From DASQHW01 sp963837155 (GTDB lineage: Bacteria > Actinomycetota > Acidimicrobiia > IMCC26256 > PALSA-610), in assembly GCA_963837155.1 (NCBI GenBank), contig CAWIMB010000001.1:310001-374000 (forward strand): a stretch of 64,000 bases of DNA, in the 5' to 3' direction. Below, piece by piece: positions 18,401 to 25,642 of the stretch (positions are counted from its first letter, which is position 1; the number at the start of each line of letters is the position of its first letter). A program made the translations under genes and the position numbers. Under the pieces are notes generated by a model. That model was not told where the DNA came from. It did not search any database and worked only from the letters and a program-made list of their open reading frames with translations.

Positions 18401-19771
18401 TCGCCCACGTTCACGGCCGAGGGCTGGGTCAAGACGACCACCACCGCGAACGCGCCGTGGATCGTAAGCGAAGCCTCGACGACGTCGAATAACCCGTTGG
18501 CGGGGATCTCGCTCGATTCGACCGGAACCAAAGCCCGGTTCTTCGTGCGCGACAACTTCAACACCGATGCCACCATCATCGGCGCAAAGACCGTCAACGA
18601 TGGTGCCTGGCACCACATCGTCGGGGTCCGCAACGGCAACAGCTTCAAGCTCTACGTCGACGGACAACCCGACGGCACCGCCACCGCAAACCTCAGCACC
18701 ATCTCGTTGAACACGAGCGACCTCGGCGCGCTCAAACGGGCGTCGCTCGGCAACTTCCTCGCCGGCACGATCGACGAAGCCGCCCTCTACCCCACCGCGC
18801 TCGACGCCGCCACGATTGGCCGCCACTACCGCAACGGCACGAATGCCACGCCCACCGTCGCCGCCTACACCTACGACGGCGACGGACTTCGCACCAACAA
18901 AACGGTCACGGGCACCAACACGGTGTACACCTGGGACACCGCCCAAGGACTCCCACTCCTCGCAAGCGACGGAACCAACCAGTACATCTACGGGCCCAAC
19001 GGACTCCCCCTCGAACAAATCAACACCGCCGGCACCGTCTACTTCCACCACGACCAACAAGGCTCCACCCGCGCCCTCACCACCCAAACCGGCACCGTCG
19101 TCGCCACCGCAAACACCGACCCCTACGGCAACCCCACCGCCACCACCGGCACCACCCAAACACCGCTCGCATACGACGGCGAATACCGGGATCGAGAAAC
19201 CGGCTTCACCTACCTCCGCAACCGCTACTACGACCCCACCACCACACACTTCCTCACCCGCGACCCCGCCAACGCCATCACCCAAAGCGCCTACAGCTAC
19301 GTCAACAACAACCCGTTGAACTTCACCGACCCATCGGGATTGTTGTGCTTGGACGTCGATTGCATCGTGAACGACGTGAAGGTGGTTTCTGGCGCAGTGC
19401 AGGCGGGAGCGGACGCCGTGGCGATCGGCGCCGCGGTTCTGGGTTTTGAGCCGGTTGCGGCGGGCGCATTGGCAGTTGCTGGCGTAGCCGGCATCGTCAA
19501 CACCGCTGCAACGTGCGCACAAGGCATCGACTGGGACTGCGCCGAGTCAGCCGCGATCAATATTGGGACAGCTGGGTTGGGCGGGTTCGTCGCTCCAGGC
19601 GCAAAGTACGTCGACCGCATCCTCCTCTCGCGGTCCGACCTAATCATTCGAGGCTGCGTCGACTTTTTTGGCGATGCGGTGAATTGGTTCCGTGAACGCG
19701 ACAAGGCTCGCCCGCCCTCGGACGAACCGCCGGACGGACCTGTAGTGATTCGTCCGCTTCCAGGGCCTTGA
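12494..19771 (+). CDS. Giant secreted Gly-rich / LamG / YD-repeat (RHS) protein, three frameshifts
   Basis: About 2,425 residues if read through. It begins with a signal peptide (TLGVVAVLVAGVVVGIAPSA, cleavage near ASA-AS). Three Gly-rich ALK/LTK-like modules follow (about 12590-13260, 13300-13970, 14020-14740), each with the pattern FNGGG...GGGGA(S/T)DIR. Then come an RHS core of YD repeats (TYDAQGNLTSKRD and others), two nearly identical LamG domains inserted in it (17515-18840), the shell-closing region YLRNRYYDPTTTHFLTRDPA, and the conserved NNNPLNFTDPSGL. A unique C-terminal tip of about 145 residues comes after that. The frame shifts at about 12707, 13610 (G run) and 17319, each one base. 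The arrangement is that of a polymorphic toxin; the tip has no recognised toxin motif. Confidence 0.82.
17515..18840 (+). repeat. Tandem duplication encoding two LamG domains (period about 675 bp)
   Basis: Two adjacent copies encode IGYWRLGESSG and TAYWRLGETSG, then share long blocks such as NGTTGYVNAGDLSVGES and AEGWVKTTTTANAPWIVSE. Matching points are 675 bases apart (17691 and 18366). Near identity at DNA level marks a recent duplication inside the RHS gene, and a likely place for mis-assembly or copy-number change. Confidence 0.8.
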
Positions 19772-20301
19772 TGTCGAGCCTTGCTCTCCATCGGGGTTGG
19801 CTAGGACGGATTGTCACGGTTCTCTGCCCGGGCGGTCTGGTCGGAGGCGTCTTCGCTCTGCTGTCCTTCAACCCGTCGGTCCCAGCGTGGCTCCGCATTG
19901 TCTGCGGCGTCCTAGCGGCGCTGAGCCTGATCTACGGCCTTGCGATGAGCGTGCGCATATCGATAGAGGTCACGAATGATGGCGTCGCCATTAGCAATGG
20001 CCTGCACTCGTACCGACTTGCCTGGCCTGAGATCAACCGCATCGAGGTCCTTCCCATTCGGCAACTCGATGGAGCCTTCTTCGCACGATGGCTGTCTCGA
20101 GGAGCTGGTATCAACGGCCTCGTCTTTTTCGTCGGTGACCGCTCCGTATCCGCTCGGGCAACGATGATGATGAACAACCGCGACAAGCAGCGCTTGCTTG
20201 ACACCTTGCGTGCGGTTGCCGACCGGGATGCAATGATCAGCGCTCTGCCTAGTCGCGCGCAGTTGTCTTGGGTTGGCCCACGCGGACGTACCCGAACATG
20301 A
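19771..20301 (+). CDS. Membrane-anchored PH-domain-like protein, candidate immunity protein
   Basis: A 176-residue protein directly after the RHS tip (stop and start share one base, TGATG). Two hydrophobic segments lie at the N-terminus (VTVLCPGGLVGGVFALLSF and LRIVCGVLAALSLIYGLAMS). A cytoplasmic bacterial-PH-like domain follows (EVTNDGVAISNGLHSYRLAW, then EINRIEVLP, later LLDTLRAVADRD). Small genes in this position behind polymorphic toxin tips usually encode the cognate immunity protein, and a membrane protein would suit a toxin that acts at or crosses the membrane. The family itself is a common uncharacterised actinobacterial one, so immunity is inference from position. TTG 19768 is an alternative start. 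Confidence 0.65.
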   Translation: MSSLALHRGWLGRIVTVLCPGGLVGGVFALLSFNPSVPAWLRIVCGVLAALSLIYGLAMSVRISIEVTNDGVAISNGLHSYRLAWPEINRIEVLPIRQLDGAFFARWLSRGAGINGLVFFVGDRSVSARATMMMNNRDKQRLLDTLRAVADRDAMISALPSRAQLSWVGPRGRTRT

Positions 20302-20349
20302 GGCTGCTCGGATCTCTGATCCCATGGTCAGCCGAAGGCTCCGCCGGCT

Positions 20350-20660
20350 CGTCAGCGCCGCCTATGTTGACACCCTTCGCAGTCGTCCTCGAATGGGCAC
20401 GCTGCGCGTGCGCCACATAGTGCACCGCGTTGCGTTACTCGCGCCCCTCGGCTATTGGTCGCTCGGCGAACCCAGGGGCACGTAGGCGGGCGACTGTTCG
20501 GCAACGTGCACGCCGGCGCCGCCACCGGGGACGACGTTGACCGCACCGCGACGCTCCAACGCCATCCCGCAAAGCGCGGAGGGGCTACGTCAACGGCAGC
20601 CCGTTAACGTGATCGATCCGGCCGGACGGGCCGCGGCGTCGGCTTGTTGACCGGAAAGGA
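20350..20660 (+). pseudogene. Decayed RHS/LamG fragment
   Basis: Broken remains of a second RHS gene end. At about 20430-20480 the frame reads VALLAPLGYWSLGEPRG, matching the LamG start IGYWRLGESSG in the intact gene, and soon stops. GNVHAGAATGDDVDRTATL follows in the same relation as GNMHSG... in the intact copy. At 20583-20630 comes GYVNGSPL and, one base out of frame, VIDPAGRA, the counterpart of YVNNNPLNFTDPSGL. Most of the LamG and all of the shell between these points is deleted. Such displaced tips are typical of RHS loci that swap C-termini by recombination. Confidence 0.65.
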
Positions 20661-21179
20661 CGTGGCCCGTGGATGTCGAGCGTGACCGACGCGTGGCCGA
20701 GGCGTTCGGACGTCACGCTTTCGCGGGATGCCCTCTCGCGACCGGACCCCGTTCACCGAAATCAACTCCCAACATGAACCCCGTCGCACTCGTCTCCCGC
20801 TCATCACCAACCCGATCCCCCGCATGCTTCGATCACTCTCTCGATGCTCCCCTTGAACCTCCCGTCAGCCTCCGCACCCCGTCAGCCTCCGACACGCCCT
20901 TGCACTCATTCGAGTGCGCCCACGTCGCGTCGTCGGTTTAGACGATCGGTAAGCGGCGCGGCTGTCGTGAGCTGAACGCCTTATCGAAGATCGGGGGAAC
21001 TCCGGACGGCGACGGACTGGAGCGCACACCGCGTGGCTGTCATCGCGTGACGGATGCCGCTGGCGGCGGCGCGATCTCACGCAAGCGTCCGGCCGGTCCG
21101 TCGCGCAGAGGTCTGTTCAGGTGCCCGGTGAGGGCCGTCGCTCATCCTCGTCGTGTTACCGAGGCGAGGAGGAGTGTTC
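20661..21179. other. Region without a recognisable gene
   Basis: About 520 bases between the decayed RHS fragment and the excisionase-like gene. All frames are short, Arg/Ser/Pro-rich shadows. It may contain the rest of the decayed tip and the promoter for the xis-mob unit. A GAGGAGGAG ribosome site precedes the ATG at 21180. Confidence 0.5.
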
Positions 21180-21377
21180 ATGGTCGACGCGAATGGCGAT
21201 CGGCGGTTGGTGTTCTCGGTCGAGGAGACCGCGGTCCTGTTGGGGATCTCGCGTGCGTTTGCCTATGAGCTCGTAGCGCGAGGCGAGATCCCGTCGCTGC
21301 GACTCGGCCGGCGCATCGTCGTCCCCCGCCTCGCTATCGACGAGCTACTGGCGAGCGCGGCCCGACTGGCGCCATGA
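21180..21377 (+). CDS. xis: Excisionase-family helix-turn-helix protein
   Basis: A 65-residue HTH_17-type protein. FSVEETAVLLGISRAFAYEL is the helix-turn-helix, followed by VARGEIPSLRLGRRIVVPRLAIDELL, the wing and C-terminal helix diagnostic of excisionase/AlpA-like factors. A strong GAGGAGGAG ribosome site precedes ATG 21180; this is preferred to any upstream start. It lies between the cargo and the relaxase, separated from the latter by inverted repeats, so it may bind those repeats as well as the attachment region. It would direct the integrase toward excision and may regulate mobilisation. Assigned by family and context. Confidence 0.82.
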   Translation: MVDANGDRRLVFSVEETAVLLGISRAFAYELVARGEIPSLRLGRRIVVPRLAIDELLASAARLAP

Positions 21378-21386
21378 CGGCAGCCT

Positions 21387-21416
21387 CCGTACAGGCCTAC
21401 ACGAGCGTCTGTACGG
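21387..21416. other. Inverted repeat upstream of the relaxase (candidate oriT arm)
   Basis: CCGTACAG at 21387-21394 and CTGTACGG at 21409-21416 form a perfect 8-bp inverted repeat with a 14-base spacer. It sits between xis and the MobF relaxase. MobF relaxases nick beside such repeats at oriT, so this and the palindrome at 21423 mark the best oriT candidate; an Xis operator is the alternative. Confidence 0.5.
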
Positions 21417-21422
21417 TCACCT

Positions 21423-21438
21423 TGTTCAGGCCTGAACA
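21423..21438. promoter_or_regulatory. 16-bp perfect palindrome upstream of the relaxase
   Basis: TGTTCAGGCCTGAACA is a perfect palindrome 30 bases before the relaxase ATG. It could be an operator for a dimeric regulator or part of oriT. The perfect symmetry without a loop favours a protein-binding site over a hairpin. Confidence 0.5.
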
Positions 21439-21468
21439 GCGGTCGACGGCGTACCGGACCGAACGCTG

Positions 21469-23976
21469 ATGCTTGGCATCGGGGTGCTCGGCGCAAGCGG
21501 CGCGGCGTATTACCTCGACACGGTTGCGTCGGGGCGTGAGGACTACTACCTCGGCTCGGGTGAAGCGCCGGGCGTTTGGCTCGGCCAGTACGCGGTCACG
21601 TTCGGTCTCGAGGGCGCGGTCGACGGCGAGGATCTGCACGCGGTGCTCGAAGGCCTCGACCCGGACAGTGGGGCCCGGCTCGACCGGGCCCGCGTGAACC
21701 GGACACCCGGTTTCGACTTGACGTTCTCGGCGCCGAAGTCGGTGTCGATCATGTTCGCGCTCGCCGACGCCGAGGTCAGTGTGCAGGTGCGCGAGGCCCA
21801 CGATCAAGCAGTCGCGGCGTCGCTGACCTGGCTCGAGCACAACGCATGCGTTGTACGCCGCGGCGCCGGCGGCGCGGTCACCCACGCGGGCGATGGACTC
21901 GTCGCGGCGGCGTTCCGGCACCGCACGAGCCGCGCCGGTGATCCCCATCTCCACACCCACGTCTTGGTCGCAAACCTGACCCGAGGCCCCGAAGGACATT
22001 GGACCGCCCTCGACGCGCGCCATCTGTTCGCGCTGTCGAAAACGGCGGGACATCTGTACGAGGCTCAGCTCCGCTATGAGCTCACCGCACGGCTGGGTCT
22101 CGAGTGGGAACCGGTACACAACGGCATCGCTGATCTGACCGGGATCCCACGCGCACTCATCGAGAACCTCTCCCAGCGCCGACAACAGATCATCGATCGT
22201 CTCGACGAGCTCGGGCTGAGCTCGGCACGAGCCGCGCAGATCGCGGCGCTCGACACCCGAACCACCAAGGATCCAGATCTCGAGGTCGACGAGCTGCGCG
22301 TCGACTGGCGTGAGATCGCCGCCGACAACGGCATCGACTGCGCCGCCCTTGCCGACCTCGTGGATCGTGTCCAGGTCACGCCAATCGCGGCGACAGTGGC
22401 ACAGCGGGTCACTGCCGCGATGGTCGGACCCAGCGGTCTAACCGCGCACGCCTCCACGTTCGATCGCCGACACGTGCTCCAAGGATGGTGCAATCAGCTC
22501 CCCCACGGCGGGCCGATCGTCGAGGTCGAACGCCTCGCCGCCGGAACACTCGCCAGCGCCGAGGTGGTGGCGCTCCAAGGTGAAACGGCGAGCGTCGCGA
22601 TGCGCCGCCGCGACCGTCGCCGCATGGAAGCGCCGAGCCTGGGTGCCCGCTACTCGACCGCCGAACTGCTGATGCTCGAAGCATGGCTCGTCGCCAACGC
22701 CATGCAACGCGCCCACGAAGCCACCGCGACCGTGGACCGCTACACCGTCGAACTGACACTCCGGGCGCGGCCATCCCTCGCGGACGAACAGCGCGCGATG
22801 GTCCGCACCCTCACGACCTCCGGTCGCGGCGTCGACGTCGTGATCGCACCGGCCGGATCGGGCAAGACGACCGCCCTCGCCGCAGCCGGCGAAGCGTGGA
22901 CTCGCGCCGGCTACCACGTGATCGGCTGCGCGGTCGCCGCCAAGGCCGCCCGTCAACTCGAAGCAACCGCGGGAATCCGCTCGACCACGATCGCGGCGCT
23001 CCGAGCAGACCTCGCCACCGGTGAACATTTCAGTCCGCGCACGGTGTTGATCGTCGACGAAGCGGGCATGGCAGGGACCCGAACCCTCGAACCCCTCCTG
23101 ACTGCCGCCCAGTTCGCGCACGCGAAGGTCGTGCTCGTCGGCGACACCCGGCAACTTCCCGAAATCGACGCCGGCGGACTTCTACGCGGACTCGATCACC
23201 GCCTCGGCGGGGTGCACCTTCACAACAACCGAAGGCAACGCAACGAATGGGAACGGGTCGCGCTCGCGCAGCTACGCGACGGAAAGCTGCCCGAAGCACT
23301 CAACGCATACCAGTCGCACGACCGGTTCACCGTTACCTCTACCGCCGCGGCCGCACGAGACCGCATCGCCGCCGACTACGTCACCGCGCACCTGCGCGGC
23401 GAACACGCCGTCATGCTCGCCATGCGCTGGCGCGACGTCCACGACCTCAACCGCCTCGCCCGATCCCGCCTGACCGACGCGGGTCTTCTCAGCGGACCCG
23501 TCCTCAACATCAACGAACGCCCCTACCAACACGGCGACCGCGTCATGACGCTCAAGAACGCGCGACGACTCGGCATCGCCAACGGCACCACCGGCACCGT
23601 CACCACGGTCGACGCAGATACACGGACCCTCACCCTGCGAACCGACGAAGGCTCGACCGTCACGCTCCCAGCCACCTACGTGGATGCGCGCGCGGTCGTC
23701 CACGCCTACGCGACCACCATTCACAAAGCCCAAGGCATCACCGTCGATCGCGCATACGTCTACGCCGACGACCAACTCGCCCGCGAAAGCGGCTACACCG
23801 CACTCTCACGCGGCGCCCTCGAGAACCGCATCTACCTCGTCGGCACCCCGACGATCGAACACGACCACGGTCACCTACACACCAGCGATCCGCTCGACCG
23901 ACTTGGTCGCAGCCTCGAACGCAGCCAAGCCCAACACCTCGCCATCGACCACGACGTCGGCATCGAAATCGACTAA
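21469..23976 (+). CDS. MobF-family relaxase with C-terminal RecD-like helicase (TrwC/TraI type)
   Basis: An 835-residue conjugative relaxase-helicase. The N-terminal domain begins MLGIGVLGASGAAYYLDT with the candidate nucleophile tyrosines Y14/Y15, then GEAPGVWLGQ and RTPGFDLTFSAPKSVSIMFA. The metal-binding histidines are H160, H162 and H164 in GDPHLHTHVLVAN. The helicase has Walker A at about 460-468 (APAGSGKTT) and Walker B at 527-531 (LIVDE), with YATTIHKAQGITVDRAY and the ALSR motif near the end, as in RecD2/TrwC. All motifs are intact. It would nick at oriT and unwind the transferred strand. No other transfer genes accompany it. Confidence 0.93.
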   Translation: MLGIGVLGASGAAYYLDTVASGREDYYLGSGEAPGVWLGQYAVTFGLEGAVDGEDLHAVLEGLDPDSGARLDRARVNRTPGFDLTFSAPKSVSIMFALADAEVSVQVREAHDQAVAASLTWLEHNACVVRRGAGGAVTHAGDGLVAAAFRHRTSRAGDPHLHTHVLVANLTRGPEGHWTALDARHLFALSKTAGHLYEAQLRYELTARLGLEWEPVHNGIADLTGIPRALIENLSQRRQQIIDRLDELGLSSARAAQIAALDTRTTKDPDLEVDELRVDWREIAADNGIDCAALADLVDRVQVTPIAATVAQRVTAAMVGPSGLTAHASTFDRRHVLQGWCNQLPHGGPIVEVERLAAGTLASAEVVALQGETASVAMRRRDRRRMEAPSLGARYSTAELLMLEAWLVANAMQRAHEATATVDRYTVELTLRARPSLADEQRAMVRTLTTSGRGVDVVIAPAGSGKTTALAAAGEAWTRAGYHVIGCAVAAKAARQLEATAGIRSTTIAALRADLATGEHFSPRTVLIVDEAGMAGTRTLEPLLTAAQFAHAKVVLVGDTRQLPEIDAGGLLRGLDHRLGGVHLHNNRRQRNEWERVALAQLRDGKLPEALNAYQSHDRFTVTSTAAAARDRIAADYVTAHLRGEHAVMLAMRWRDVHDLNRLARSRLTDAGLLSGPVLNINERPYQHGDRVMTLKNARRLGIANGTTGTVTTVDADTRTLTLRTDEGSTVTLPATYVDARAVVHAYATTIHKAQGITVDRAYVYADDQLARESGYTALSRGALENRIYLVGTPTIEHDHGHLHTSDPLDRLGRSLERSQAQHLAIDHDVGIEID

Positions 23977-24072
23977 GCAGTCGCGCCAGCCGCCCACCGA
24001 CGAGCACAAACCGCCGGGCTGAAGCATGTTCGGGTATCGAGCCGCCCTCGCTCGAGCCCGGCTTCGAGACGC

Positions 24073-24519
24073 TCAGTCGGCGGTGGGACGCCGGGACTCG
24101 ACAACGAGGCCTTCGACACCCACGTAGATGCCATCGTCGGAAACCAACGGGATGCCCATGCGGAGCGCCGTCGCCGCGATCCAGCGGTCCGCTTCGTGGA
24201 CCTTGTTGCCGAGGGCATGTCCGTCGGACGCGCATCGTGCTCGCAAGACGGCACATACGCGCATCAGCTCATCATCGGGCTGCACGACAATGAACTGCGC
24301 GAGATCGCGCTCGAGGCCGCGCCGACGCAGCTCGCCCCATCGCGCTTTGAGAGCGCCGTAGCGCATCTCCGTGACAGTGACGAACGACACCACGATCGGG
24401 CGAGCACCAATCAACGCGCGGTACTCCGCGGCAGTCACGCTTGTGCGATCCGGATCGACCAGCGCGCTGACGACCATCGTGTCGACGACGATGGTCCCGC
24501 CCGGCGAGACTTGGCTCAC
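24073..24519 (-). CDS. vapC: VapC-type PIN-domain toxin ribonuclease
   Basis: A 148-residue PIN-domain protein. The acidic catalytic residues are in place: Asp in VVDTMVVSALVD, Glu in VTEMRYGA, Asp in HEADRWIAATA and Asp in PLVSDDGIYVGV. PIN toxins cleave tRNA or rRNA when not bound by their antitoxin. The ATG overlaps the stop of the upstream antitoxin gene by 4 bases, the usual VapBC order. It is read opposite to the relaxase, near the right end of the element, and probably stabilises it. The start MSQVSPGGTIVVD leaves a slightly long N-terminus for the family. Confidence 0.88.
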   Translation of the reverse strand: MSQVSPGGTIVVDTMVVSALVDPDRTSVTAAEYRALIGARPIVVSFVTVTEMRYGALKARWGELRRRGLERDLAQFIVVQPDDELMRVCAVLRARCASDGHALGNKVHEADRWIAATALRMGIPLVSDDGIYVGVEGLVVESRRPTAD

Positions 24520-24677
24520 CGCTCAGCGAGGATCGCGTTCAGTGCACGCCACTCTTCGGCGGTCAGGCCCTCGATCATCAGCTCGTCAGCGGTGGGGAGC
24601 GGGCGGGCGCGCCGCAGCGCCTCTTCAGGGGAAACAACTACCAGCGCGGGTTCGCGCGGCTCTTCGACCACCGACAT
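24516..24677 (-). CDS. vapB: VapB-like antitoxin
   Basis: A 53-residue protein starting MSVVEEPREPALVVVSPEE and ending LTAEEWRALNAILAER. I place it as the antitoxin because it is small, acidic and overlaps the PIN-toxin start by 4 bases. The N-terminal DNA-binding fold is not clear, so its class is uncertain; the C-terminal helix (EEWRALNAIL) is what such antitoxins use to fill the toxin groove. It is also known in general that VapB proteins repress their own operon; no operator is evident here. A longer start is possible but would add basic low-quality sequence. Confidence 0.68.
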   Translation of the reverse strand: MSVVEEPREPALVVVSPEEALRRARPLPTADELMIEGLTAEEWRALNAILAER

Positions 24678-24778
24678 ACGAGCAAGTCTACCGACCGAAA
24701 CGCTTCGACGAGATGCTAGACACTCACGGGTCGGCCGGTGTCGACCCGGCGTGTTCACCTCGTTCGCCCGACCGCGTG

Positions 24779-25369
24779 TCAGCGTTGCTGTAGCACGACA
24801 TTGGTCTCGTCAACGTCGAACCGAGCCGGATCGAACCCGGGCGGCGCCCACTCGCTGAGTTCTTGATGATCCCGATGACCGGGATCGCCGAGCGCCGCGA
24901 GGAACTCCACGTACACGTACGGGCCACCGCAATCTTCGGGCGGACACGCCCGGCGGCCACCCACACAATGGGGATAGCGCAGCTTCGGGTCTCGGTCCAG
25001 GATCGCCTCCACGAGGACGTCGTGCTCCCAGCCGTCGCCAAAGTCGTAGTCCCACCGCATCTTCGCTCCGACGTCGGTGAGGACGTCTCCGACGCGGACC
25101 TTCCGCTCGTCCTGCACGTCGTCATCCCACTCGGGATCCGGTTGCCCGAACACCGCGCCGGCCGCGTCGAACGCGTGAAGATGGCCGCCGTACCAACCCA
25201 TCGCCGCCTCCAACCCCCTCGAGAGCTTCGCGAGGGTCCACGACGATTCCACGAGCACACGTCGCCATACCGGAGGCTTCACGCGGCGCAGCGTGATCTT
25301 CAGTTGATGCACCGTCGTCGCGCCCGAGCTCGAATCGACCGGGTGAAGATGGGCGCGCCGTGAAGCCAT
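24779..25369 (-). CDS. Plasmid pRiA4b ORF-3 family protein
   Basis: A 196-residue protein of the pRiA4b ORF-3 family. The typical opening is HQLKITLRRVKPPVWRRVLV, then AMGWYGGHLHAFDA, the KMRWDYDFGDGWEHDVLVE block and CVGGRRACPPEDCGGP with its conserved cysteines, ending near LSEWAPPGFDPARFD. The molecular function of the family is unknown; it is frequent on plasmids and mobile elements. ATG 25367-25369 (MASRRAHLHPVDSS) is chosen; the sequence further upstream is Arg-rich and runs into the 27-bp subterminal repeat. It is the last gene before attR. Confidence 0.85.
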   Translation of the reverse strand: MASRRAHLHPVDSSSGATTVHQLKITLRRVKPPVWRRVLVESSWTLAKLSRGLEAAMGWYGGHLHAFDAAGAVFGQPDPEWDDDVQDERKVRVGDVLTDVGAKMRWDYDFGDGWEHDVLVEAILDRDPKLRYPHCVGGRRACPPEDCGGPYVYVEFLAALGDPGHRDHQELSEWAPPGFDPARFDVDETNVVLQQR

Positions 25370-25448
25370 TCGCAAACCTCCCCGCCGTCCGCGCCGCGGG
25401 CGCCAAGCCTCGCGCATCCGGCAACGACCGAGGCTTGCCGAAGCGCGT

Positions 25449-25475
25449 CGCCGTGGCATGGACTTTGGCATGGAA
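25449..25475 (+). repeat. 27-bp subterminal repeat, right copy (candidate integrase arm site)
   Basis: Exact copy of 10868-10894, again with two TGGCATGGA units three bases apart. It lies 101 bases inside attR, in a 207-base stretch (25370-25576) that holds no gene. Confidence 0.65.
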
Positions 25476-25576
25476 ACTCGGTTTCACTGCGTGGAATCGA
25501 CATCACTGCCAGGACGCGACATACCTTCTGACCAGGCACGACGCGACGCGAGCACACACCACAGACACCGGTACGC

Positions 25577-25633
25577 GGTCTCGAAAACCATTGTGGCGCA
25601 AGTCACCGTGGGTTCAAATCCCACTCCCTCCGC
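25577..25633 (+). repeat. attR: 57-bp direct repeat, tRNA-Ser 3' half
   Basis: Right copy of the 57-bp repeat, identical to 10746-10802. It is only the 3' part of a tRNA-Ser and cannot make a tRNA. Chromosomal sequence resumes after it, and the next gene's stop codon is 10 bases away. Confidence 0.95.
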
Positions 25634-25642
25634 CAACACATT

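Larger units (their letters stand above)
10746..25633 (+). mobile_element. Integrative mobilizable element inserted in tRNA-Ser(CGA), about 14.8 kb
   Basis: The element is bounded by two identical 57-bp direct repeats of the tRNA-Ser 3' part (10746-10802 and 25577-25633), giving a 14,831-bp unit. It holds a tyrosine integrase beside the left end, an excisionase-like gene, a MobF relaxase-helicase with inverted repeats directly upstream (candidate oriT), and cargo: a giant RHS/YD-repeat secreted protein, a candidate immunity gene, VapBC, and a pRiA4b ORF-3-type protein. No coupling ATPase, TraB/FtsK or T4SS gene is present, so it can probably be mobilised but not transfer itself. A 27-bp repeat lies inside each end. 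Element boundaries are seen; mobility is inferred. Confidence 0.92.

Noticed and set aside
18260..19522. 420-codon reverse frame opposite the RHS gene
   Set aside because: It is Val/Gly/Glu-rich shadow coding caused by the codon bias of the RHS gene; no start signal and no domain.
10746..25633. Self-transmissible ICE or prophage
   Set aside because: No T4SS, coupling protein, TraB/FtsK, capsid, terminase or portal gene is present.
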